Source: a virus. From it: a stretch of 64,000 nucleotides of DNA. Position 1 is the first letter of the stretch. Each line of letters starts with the position of its first letter. The position numbers and the translations under genes are program-made. Location: the IMG/VR virus record IMGVR_UViG_3300044630_001055, positions 16,687-80,686 of that record; one strand, 5' to 3'. A model generated the notes under the pieces. It had not been told where the DNA came from and ran no database searches. It was given only the letters and a program-made list of their open reading frames with translations. Of the stretch, positions 60,101 to 64,000 are shown piece by piece.

Positions 60101-60310
60101 ACCATCAATAATTAAAGAACCTGTAAGAAAAACCGAACCAGTAATTTCACCCCTATCAGTTAATTCATTTCCTAAAAAGAAATCATTATCAACCTGTAAA
60201 GAACTACTAAATAGGGCACTTCCAGTAACAATTAAATCTCCACCAATTCGTAATGAACCGGATAGGTCTTGTTGTTCTTCAATTTGTTTACGAGGTATTA
60301 ATCTTGCCAT
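51107..60310 (-). CDS. giant repeat virion protein: beta-helix N-terminus plus 15 RD-x-G modules
   Basis: 3067 residues. Residues ~1-90 are fibre-type strands (GSLRIGGDLIVTGSALF). Residues ~105-370 resemble a right-handed beta-helix: LYVSSTDGDDSNDGRSIQYPLRTI, VIKVQAGTYLEDNPVILPKNTSIWGAG. After that a module recurs 15 times: FxxNETITxxSSSWxxFxY, C-x-RD-xGYIVDAV-x-TDLLYGG, NERS-x-x-AGxYYYxYPS, then QTIDGIxYA. These are mixed with spacers of the form SSSxxTVxNIxxNGTGSxPT. A degenerate cupredoxin-like domain is at ~620-720. The module is known to me from structural proteins of T4-like marine phages. Probably a very long fibre or whisker. Confidence 0.82.
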   Translation of the reverse strand: MARLIPRKQIEEQQDLSGSLRIGGDLIVTGSALFSSSLQVDNDFFLGNELTDRGEITGSVFLTGSLIIDGELNLANLTLLSATASNALLAEDTILYDGIRSRDFGANLPTLYVSSTDGDDSNDGRSIQYPLRTIKKAASLATPGYDGRYGFDTGSVFNGYVIKVQAGTYLEDNPVILPKNTSIWGAGLRITKINAKSPTEDLFHVNSGCYIAEVTMGGLRLFPDQINPERGFAVAFQPGAFITTSPYIQNCSQISNQENSFTELYEDIPPGGGGLYVNGDVVDPDSPLASMVLDAYTQISPNGVGCLVNGRGFIQLVSFFNNFSYYSIRVNNGGHATLNNSNISFGLYGMYASGSRFISGSGGNIAARDSVRGTWSCVVDVLNKGLENGLPTITKLNTDEGIRLTSPVLYTQSRVPATTTLSTAAADEISSDYKLISEIVDKGVSNFPTLLAKSSIKGYGFDSPYNILGAQQITSSISATQHDLNTTSASYAALLSILANGTGSFNFKSNTSASRKIGNDTIQPIANESPLTSSVSSSFGTVLNIITKGVSVKPTYVANASGSIKGGTTDQTMLGVTSSLATINSVSASFSIVYNILANGTGSNILPIPANHQKSFVITNNNSSSFNFEGIGNNPTLTLFRGETYKFNVDAIEDFGGIEYPFWIRTEQLEGITEKYDYNIGMVNNGDSRGTITFTVPYNAPNRLYYVSQNRSSMGGTIDIINSSTTPFDLIKNTLTYPATIQSSSIAKTNIDVVTAYEILVNNKEFIKDEVIQFVSSSWSGFSYLEETCKRDVGYIVDGVAKDLLFGGNEESIRNGLFYYQFPSEAITTQLGPTLTAMKHAAGVSLNLIRGKVYTEPSTEADDVWDTIRDNKTFVQNEVITYLSSSWSNFYYNEEKCRRDVGYILDAVATDAKYGGNERSIIAGEYYYQFPSLAIVRGDGDGVGQLGQTADGIRYAGGLINNLLKQKPFTAPDATTLSAYNNLINNKELIQNETIQFINVSFPNLKYNQATCKRDVGYIVDNIATDLLYGGIERGVTAGRYYYDYPSLATTTQRTSTIAGIRYAKIIGDTIVQNQILDTPRIVFNDEKNFRLSSLTNQTSSFSGSVTQQNYVSSSFTIIESIVKRGISVIPSILAQNNGQNWSNTNPLNITNGVQITSTTSSANLTSSINTKFDIITSIIQSGSSTSPAITSSQSDLIIVSGLTLTTASSATQAEANLISSSIGTIINIVQNGTGSIPTFQSNTSQSIKVTNVTQWTGSNATQTQATAISSSVETIKNIIKNGLGVVPTITLNTSQSIKVTNTPQYISSSFSGTSAEATLISASISLVVDILSGNSGVTSSLLLPTSSYVSASNNIVVYYAYNLLKQNIPFIQAETIAYLSSSWNGFVFNDVSCSRDIGLIVNGAAEDLLYNSYSASLVNGKYYLEYPSAATGSQLNQTVDGIKYASKLAQKTLQNIVYSFANTEVQNASLQLKNNREFIQSETIAYLSSSWGNFDYNDVKCKRDIGHVIDAVRTDLVYGGNERSVTAGAFYYLYPSQATGSQLIQTIDGIDYASRITQKVVVGTTFVTASQNKTNASNLLSLNKNLISEEVVAYVSSSWRGVQYDEIKCKRDVKYIIDAVRTDLVYGGNERTITAGRFYYLYPSAATVGGVPSVTNQLDPTITGIKYGSGLAQKIVLGNTFVTASNEKLNVRNLVQANREFIQTETIQYTNAFYPNLVYNQASCSRDVGFIVDSVATDIVYGGNERSVESGVYYYKFPSKATSVEQKGQTIDSIDYANSLVNKLVSNITLDTINFGKNTDGNIKVSDVIQLTSANSGSSTEVTNVSSSFSIVTKIIEGGVEVKPSIVSNVESRIKVNNIFPITASNSASGSEIGLITASFNLITDIIENGSSSLPDSLVSNFPSLYGFNLNNPNLWNISSDSQIIGIGTYPTETNVVSSSFGTVVNIIANGTGSIPTLVTNASGSITKTGLLPTANTQTAGQFEINKVSSGFGIVLDIVENGTSLLPTIVSNTSASIKITNTPQIISGSGGARLQGKLISASLSLVIDVLLNNGTSSIGFRPSTFPIANTNTKINSAYNLLVSNSKFIVDETIAYMSSSWSGFAYTQSKCERDLTGILSGSAFDLLYGGNSASLFNGKFYFDFPSQATGSQLDQTITAIKYASGVAEKVVQNIVLTHISASATISASYVALTKNKGFIQSESIAYVSSSWSEFGYDEIKCARDIGYIVDAVRTDLLYGGNERSIIAGKYYYDFPSQATDSQLEPTLTGVRYAKGLALNVIKNAQFYVTSSIAYDSIRSNKKFIQSESVAYINAKYPDFYYNEETCKRDVGYILDAVSTDLLYGGNERSSKAGEFYYLYPSEATDTQLTETIDGIKYAARLVSASINNWLIPTPVSQSTGLTPSNDLSKIAAYDLLTQNIGFIQSESISFLSSSWSGFEYNSTTCSRDIRYIVEAVAGDILYGGNHSSSLAGIAYWEAPSKVTGSQLDPTVTAIDYAKGLATKLVQNLSFNTASLVVSSSVALLRNNRTFIVSESMAYLTASWSNFEYDKIKCARDLGYILDAATTDLLYGGNERSVVAGDFYYKYPSKAILLGDGDGVGQLGQTIDGINYASRIAQKIVSGTTFVTASLEASASFDLLRKNKAFIAEETIAYVSSSWSSVYYNEATCKRDVGYLIDAAATDVLYGGTERSVIAGQYYYLYPSNATNKGVPSTQNQSDPTLTGIRYAGRVSKKVITNPTYLVPSASLLTTAKLLTDNKQLIQKETITFLSASWSGLKYNEVSCSRDLGFIIDAIRTDLVYGGNERSIEAGSYYYKFPSVAILESYGDNNGQKKQTVDGINFARGLSEKIVANTLLTYLAPTTLRRQAAERLKGGKEELKQRAIGYTNGAFPYLVYNEASCSRDTGFIVDAAVTDLLYGGNERGIRAASSYYDGQYGSAIAVTRDQLLETLETNRYLRTRAEFIAAGAPLESFGSLIVATGIDYSYNGSGVTFKALPPNQGGSGVPNPIFEITELGGGRIFFTSGNQDGDFRIGTGLSINQATGTLVGRTFSKSLFSLVTPFSLALQI
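58150..58450 (-). other. degenerate cupredoxin-like domain in the 3067-residue protein
   Basis: NPTLTLFRGETYKFNVDAI, then YPFWIRT, and later YYVSQNRSSMGG. Ligand positions His, Cys and His read Tyr, Ser and Arg; Met is kept. Confidence 0.5.
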
Positions 60311-60693
60311 TATACTATTTCTGCTATTTTTCCTTTAACTTCAAAATCTATTGCTCTAACATCAGCTGGTACTCTTGTTATATCAGCTATAAATGTTATT
60401 ATTATGTCATTATTATTTGCAATTATATTATATCTATCTTGTGGTTGTTTTACTCCATATAAATACACATCAACATAATCTTTTACATTATCAACTTCCA
60501 AAATATCAAAAATAAATCTTTTACTTCTCAAACTTAGTGTAAAATAAATGCCATCCGTTAATACTATATCGGTTGGAAAATAACTATATGTAAATGTGTC
60601 TGTATTAACTTTTAATACAAAATCTTTAAATCCTAACCTATCTCTCCTTTTAAGAGTTGTTCCTAAATCAATATTTGGTACTTTTCTGCTCAT
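60310..60693 (-). CDS. small virion protein with shared C-terminal beta domain
   Basis: 127 residues, unknown family. The C-terminal half DVYLYGVKQPQDRYNIIANNNDIIITF ends in a DFEVKGKI strand. This is the same layout as the ends of the next two proteins upstream (IYINGDFISPSAYTYSYNG ... DEVAITGKF; VFINGLFIRDTDYIFGMIGND ... DEVKINGDV). The domain resembles the NG-x-x-x-x-x-x-Y strand-turn unit common in phage appendage proteins. The gene overlaps both neighbours by 1-4 bases and probably builds part of the neck or fibre base. Confidence 0.62.
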   Translation of the reverse strand: MSRKVPNIDLGTTLKRRDRLGFKDFVLKVNTDTFTYSYFPTDIVLTDGIYFTLSLRSKRFIFDILEVDNVKDYVDVYLYGVKQPQDRYNIIANNNDIIITFIADITRVPADVRAIDFEVKGKIAEIV

Positions 60694-61046
60694 TTGAATT
60701 TTTCTACGTCTCCGTTTATTTTAACTTCATCAGTTTCATCGATAGTATATGGGTCACCAAACCTATCTAATTCTGGAAATTGAGTTCTTATAAATTTTAT
60801 ATAAAAATCGTTTCCAATCATTCCAAAAATATAATCAGTATCTCTTATAAATAATCCATTTATAAAAACATCAAATCTTGCGGATGGCTTTCTTAAATTT
60901 TCTAATTTTGAAAATAAAGTTTTTACTCTAACGCCATCTACTTTAAAAATCCAATAAAAGGGATGTTCTAAATCATAAGCAAATAATTCAAACTCATTTG
61001 GAGCATTGACTTCTTTCATTATGTTTTTTAATTGTGTTATGTTCAT
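60690..61046 (-). CDS. small virion protein with shared C-terminal beta domain
   Basis: 118 residues, unknown family. Residues ~1-55 read as a mixed helix/strand domain (EFELFAYDLEHPFYWIFKVDGVRV). Residues ~57-118 carry FDVFINGLFIRDTDYIFGMIGNDFYIKF and DEVKINGDV, the beta unit shared with its two neighbours. It has ATGA overlaps on both sides (61043-61046 and 60690-60693), so translation of the three genes is coupled. Neck- or fibre-associated by position. Confidence 0.62.
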   Translation of the reverse strand: MNITQLKNIMKEVNAPNEFELFAYDLEHPFYWIFKVDGVRVKTLFSKLENLRKPSARFDVFINGLFIRDTDYIFGMIGNDFYIKFIRTQFPELDRFGDPYTIDETDEVKINGDVEKFK

Positions 61047-62107
61047 AGTTCTTGGAATTTACCAGTTATAGCAACTTCGTCTTGAGAATCTAATGTAAAT
61101 GATAATGCAGTAAACGTAAATATTATTTCTTTAGTTGCCCCATTATATGAATATGTATAAGCAGATGGGGAAATAAAATCACCATTTATATAAATTCTAA
61201 ACCAATTTACAATATCAAACACACCAATTAATTCGGATGGAAGTATTGGTTTTCTAACATTAGTCAATTTAACGGTAGTACCATTTACAAATTCTGCCAT
61301 TTGTGAACCTCTAACTGCTACAAAATCAATTACCTGTGCATATTCATTATAAAGAGATGGTTGACTTCCTAATATACCACCGGTTAAATCTGTCTCAATC
61401 CCAAATACCACTTTTTTAGCAGTAAATGATTTTTTAACAGTTGGTTTATTGGAATGTTCGGCAGGTAATAGATATGCATTTACTACCATAGTAAATACAG
61501 TACGAATTATTCTTTCAGTACCATCCCCAACTTCTTGTTGATTATCAAATGAATCTATTCGGGTTCTAAATTTATATCCATCTTTACTTCCCCAATATCT
61601 ATCAGTTGCATATTGAAATTGTTCTACTATTTGATTCATATGTTCCGTAAATGATGTCCAAATCATTACTTCATATGTCACAGTAACATAAGATGGCATT
61701 GCAACATCATATTGTTCATACGATGGATTTGCATTATTTTGTAAACTAAATCTTTCGTATCTATTTCTTTTTGAATATTTTTGTATAGATGGCATCGATA
61801 CACCATCTTTAAAATTAGTAATAGATGAATCTCTTTCAATTGAGTTTCTTTTAAACATTACTAATGGTATTTGTATTCTACCTCTAACATCTCTTAAATA
61901 CCCGTCCTTTCTAGCATTATTCCATCTTTCCGAATTACCATATATTAATGGAACTTTTATAGGAGAACCATTTTCTTCCAATTCAGGTATAATTGTATTA
62001 ACCATATAATCGGCAATAGTAGTATCAATATCAATTAAGTTTACACTTCTTTGAACTTCTTTTTCTATTGGAATTTGATTTGCTCTATTTGTTTCTCGTA
62101 TGTCCAT
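61043..62107 (-). CDS. tail completion / proximal sheath stabiliser (gp15-like)
   Basis: 354 residues (T4 gp15 has 272). Matching features in order are IKVPLIYGNSERW (T4: IRVPITYASKEHF), then a basic IQIPLVMFKRNS block, YEVMIWTSFTEHMNQIVEQFQ (T4: YELSIFTRYEDDMFQIVEQI), and TVFTMVVNAYLLP (T4: LTFEVNGWMYP). gp15 forms the ring that caps the sheath and tube and joins tail to head. The C-terminal ~80 residues here are an extra beta domain shared with the next two genes. Gene order gp13-, gp14-, gp15-like supports the call. Confidence 0.75.
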   Translation of the reverse strand: MDIRETNRANQIPIEKEVQRSVNLIDIDTTIADYMVNTIIPELEENGSPIKVPLIYGNSERWNNARKDGYLRDVRGRIQIPLVMFKRNSIERDSSITNFKDGVSMPSIQKYSKRNRYERFSLQNNANPSYEQYDVAMPSYVTVTYEVMIWTSFTEHMNQIVEQFQYATDRYWGSKDGYKFRTRIDSFDNQQEVGDGTERIIRTVFTMVVNAYLLPAEHSNKPTVKKSFTAKKVVFGIETDLTGGILGSQPSLYNEYAQVIDFVAVRGSQMAEFVNGTTVKLTNVRKPILPSELIGVFDIVNWFRIYINGDFISPSAYTYSYNGATKEIIFTFTALSFTLDSQDEVAITGKFQEL

Positions 62108-62568
62108 TATACTACCCTCATTTCGGTTTGAATTGAACTTTTTCTACTCATAAATGTTGAACAAATAATTGAGAAATGTTCCTGGTCACCAGTTCTACCA
62201 CCTATCAATTGGTCTTCTCTCACATTATCAATTTCAAAGTAAGCATCATTATGAAAAATAATATCTCCAATTTCAGGATAAAATCCAGTATCTTTCAATG
62301 TAAATCTATTAAAACGAAAATCTACAGTTTGCCCCTGGTCAGAACCAAATCCTTCATAAGTTGCAGTTGTATCCTGTCTTTCAATCATAGCGTTACATTC
62401 AACACCCGAATAATAGGTTTTGGAAAGTGATTCTCCATAAAGATTTGTTTTTGAATTTTCTATGACAAGTTTATATAGTACAACAGCCGTAGTTACAACT
62501 GCATCTACTAATTCTCTTGATATTCCCTCGAAAAAATTTATATCACGTTGAAGTGTAAAGCGAGCCAT
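62107..62568 (-). CDS. neck protein (gp14-like)
   Basis: 153 residues (T4 gp14 has 256). It shares a SGVECNAMIER stretch with the T4 RGVECYYVPRE, and YPEIGDIIFHNDAYFEIDNVRED with the T4 [21 protein letters not shown]. In between is FRFNRFTLKDTGF. gp14 with gp13 forms the neck through which head and tail join. It overlaps the gp15-like start by one base and follows the gp13-like gene by 3 bases. Confidence 0.68.
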   Translation of the reverse strand: MARFTLQRDINFFEGISRELVDAVVTTAVVLYKLVIENSKTNLYGESLSKTYYSGVECNAMIERQDTTATYEGFGSDQGQTVDFRFNRFTLKDTGFYPEIGDIIFHNDAYFEIDNVREDQLIGGRTGDQEHFSIICSTFMSRKSSIQTEMRVV

Positions 62569-62571
62569 ATT

Positions 62572-63726
62572 TTATCCGATATAAATTGCTAATGGTACTT
62601 TTCTCAACATTTCTTGATGTTGATTTGCCTCATTATTTCTATTTTCAAATTGAACTTTTCTGCTCAACTCTTCTAAATTTTCTCTTAATTGAGTCATTAG
62701 AGCTTCTTTCTCCGTTTGGGCTTCTGCTCTCAATGCCGCACCATCCAATGATACTTCGGAACCGGGTATGGGTATAGTAGAATACTTTTCTCTAACTGCT
62801 CCCAACAATTCTTTAACTAATGAAAGAGTATATTTTCTAATCCATTGTTTACCTACATCATTGATATCAGAATATTGAATAAAATCATATCCTACATTTG
62901 AATAATCTGCAACTACATCCGATTGTACACCAACTGAATTTTCTATAAAATCTTTTCTCACATAATAGTCTATCCAAAGTTCTTTTATAGTTGATGCTGC
63001 TGGTCTTGGGAATATTGTCAATTTATTATCCACAATATTGAATGTATGTGCGGATTTTCTTATCAGGTCATTGAATTCTATTTGTTGAATACGAAGTAAA
63101 TCCTCAAATATTGGCATTAACACAAATTGTGCAGCCGGAGAGAATGAACCAAAACCAAATTCATCAATTAAGTTCAATGTACCTTGTCCACTTACTGAAT
63201 AAGGGTCAAAGAAACGAGAGATTGCTGGTGTTACTTCAAAATATACTTTTGCTATATCAATTGGTTCTCCATTTTCATCAGGAACTGCAATCAATTGATG
63301 TAAATCGTAGACTTGCTGTGAACCAGTCAACATTATTTTTACCTTTTTGTATTCTGTCTTACCACCTGCCCCAACTAATGTACCATAGGCATCAGAAATA
63401 GTTACTAATTGTCCTAAATTACTACCATTTACTAATTTTTGAGAATAGTTTGTTCCAGCCGCCTTACCTTTTAAGGTCTCCAGATTATTTCGTATATTAA
63501 ATTGATTAACTTGTGCTCCATATTCAGATGTTGCCTCTTCAAAACATGCGTAGAAGTTTTCATCTACCAATTCCACATTTTGGATTGGATAACCTAATCT
63601 TCTAGCACACCATAAAGCAACCTTTGGAGCATCCGATTGAAATGTATAATCATTATCATATATTTCAAAAGGTGTTTGACCGGGAAAGAATGATGATGAA
63701 CCGGGATATATTAATTCTTGTGCCAT
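62572..63726 (-). CDS. neck protein (gp13-like head-to-tail connector)
   Basis: 384 residues. The N-terminal half has FEIYDNDYTFQSDAPKVALW, CARRLGYPIQNVELVDENFYACFEEATSEY and VNQFNIRNNLETLKG. This is a helical adaptor-like pattern that I recall from gp13-type neck proteins of T4-like marine phages. The middle contains KKVKIMLTGSQQVYDLHQLI. The C-terminal ~90 residues are helical and charged (AEAQTEKEALMTQLRENLEELSRKV). It heads the neck operon, with a TATTTATA motif 28 bases before its ATG. Confidence 0.65.
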   Translation of the reverse strand: MAQELIYPGSSSFFPGQTPFEIYDNDYTFQSDAPKVALWCARRLGYPIQNVELVDENFYACFEEATSEYGAQVNQFNIRNNLETLKGKAAGTNYSQKLVNGSNLGQLVTISDAYGTLVGAGGKTEYKKVKIMLTGSQQVYDLHQLIAVPDENGEPIDIAKVYFEVTPAISRFFDPYSVSGQGTLNLIDEFGFGSFSPAAQFVLMPIFEDLLRIQQIEFNDLIRKSAHTFNIVDNKLTIFPRPAASTIKELWIDYYVRKDFIENSVGVQSDVVADYSNVGYDFIQYSDINDVGKQWIRKYTLSLVKELLGAVREKYSTIPIPGSEVSLDGAALRAEAQTEKEALMTQLRENLEELSRKVQFENRNNEANQHQEMLRKVPLAIYIG

Positions 63727-63753
63727 TTATATGTCTTCGTAATTGATGTTACA

Positions 63754-63761
63754 TATAAATA
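63754..63761 (-). promoter_or_regulatory. TATTTATA phage motif heading the neck operon
   Basis: The coding strand reads TTTATATTTATATGTAAC, 28 bases before the gp13-like ATG. Confidence 0.5.
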
Positions 63762-63794
63762 TAAAGAATAAAAAGAATAGTATTTGGAATGGGA

Positions 63795-64000
63795 TTATAA
63801 TCCATAACGAGTTTTAGTTGCGTTATAATTTTGTAGTACTTCCGTAGCACTTAATCCTTTTGTATAGAAATAAGCTGCTCCTATTTTACCATTCAAATAA
63901 GGAGAACTAACACCAGCACCTATAAATCCTAAATATAATGGGTTTGTTTCACTAATAGTATCCGAACCATGAGCAGTAGATGAAACTTCCGTTCCATTTA
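63795..64000 (-). CDS. LamG/concanavalin-like virion protein (partial, 5' end off window)
   Basis: Only the last ~67 codons are visible, ending TAA at 63797-63795. They read PLYLGFIGAGVSSPYLNGKI, then GAAYFYTKGLSATEVLQNYNATKTRYGL. A strand with NGKIGAAYFY followed by LSATEVLQNYNATKTRYG is the usual end of LamG-type jelly-roll domains in phage and bacterial surface proteins (G-x-I-x-x-x-x-x-Y-x-x-x-LS-x-x-E-I-x-x-N). It is probably a fibre or capsid-surface carbohydrate-binding protein encoded upstream of the neck genes. The rest is outside the window. Confidence 0.7.
   Translation of the reverse strand, partial: NGTEVSSTAHGSDTISETNPLYLGFIGAGVSSPYLNGKIGAAYFYTKGLSATEVLQNYNATKTRYGL

Noticed and set aside
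3620-63761. TATAAATA on the plus strand as T4-type late promoters reading rightward
   Set aside because: All supported genes run leftward, so rightward transcripts would be antisense; the copies sit 20-70 bases before leftward gene starts, so they are treated as leftward signals.

Overview
The window reads as a long stretch of a tailed, contractile (T4-like, myovirus-type) bacteriophage genome. Every gene I can support lies on the minus strand, so transcription runs from position 64000 towards 1. The sequence is AT-rich and genes are tightly packed, with many 1- or 4-base stop/start overlaps. A Bacteroidota host is suggested by three things: four clear promoters of the form TTTG-N20-TAnnTTTG (the -33/-7 signature of the Bacteroidota primary sigma factor), gene starts that mostly lack a Shine-Dalgarno sequence and are preceded by A/T-rich DNA, and a BspA-like protein in the tail region.

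Layout in transcription order. (1) 64000-60310: the end of a LamG-like protein, then gp13-, gp14- and gp15-like neck and tail-completion proteins and two small proteins sharing a terminal domain with the gp15-like one. (2) 60310-31360: a roughly 29 kb adhesion region with three giant fibre genes (3067, 3322 and 2242 codons). These carry Gly-Thr-Ser collagen-like arrays, 15 copies of a conserved module, cupredoxin-like domains, and a C-terminal S74 autoproteolytic chaperone; small fibre-associated proteins, a PKD/BspA-like protein and a probable fibre chaperone lie between them. (3) 31300-29173: five small proteins. (4) 29019-16346: sheath (gp18), tube (gp19), a gp26-like tail chaperone with a probable programmed frameshift into a second frame, a tape measure, a tube-fold baseplate protein, a LysM-like protein and a gp27-like hub. 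(5) 16294-14578: a phage-encoded tmRNA and a small, divergent family-A DNA polymerase. (6) 14536-8372: a secreted nuclease, a soluble PAP2 phosphatase, two possible internal head proteins and a GH19 endolysin. (7) 8140-1: a replication and nucleotide operon (SSB, RecA/UvsX, 5'-3' exonuclease, DnaB-type helicase, NrdB, NrdA, thioredoxin), then a small HTH protein and a Mom-like protein cut by the window edge.

Two promoter classes are visible. Host-type promoters precede SSB, tmRNA, polymerase and the HTH gene. A different motif, core TATTTAT on the coding strand, sits about 20-70 bases upstream of 13 genes, mostly virion genes that head operons. Its extended form TATTTATA is the exact reverse complement of the T4 late promoter TATAAATA. 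Hairpin terminators separate several units.

The observations most worth follow-up are the tmRNA with an unusually long inferred tag, the inverted late-promoter-like motif, the T7-run frameshift at the tail chaperone, the possible leaderless starts, the cupredoxin-like domains in the fibres, and the reduced family-A polymerase. Identifications come from motif and sequence recognition alone; no database search was run.
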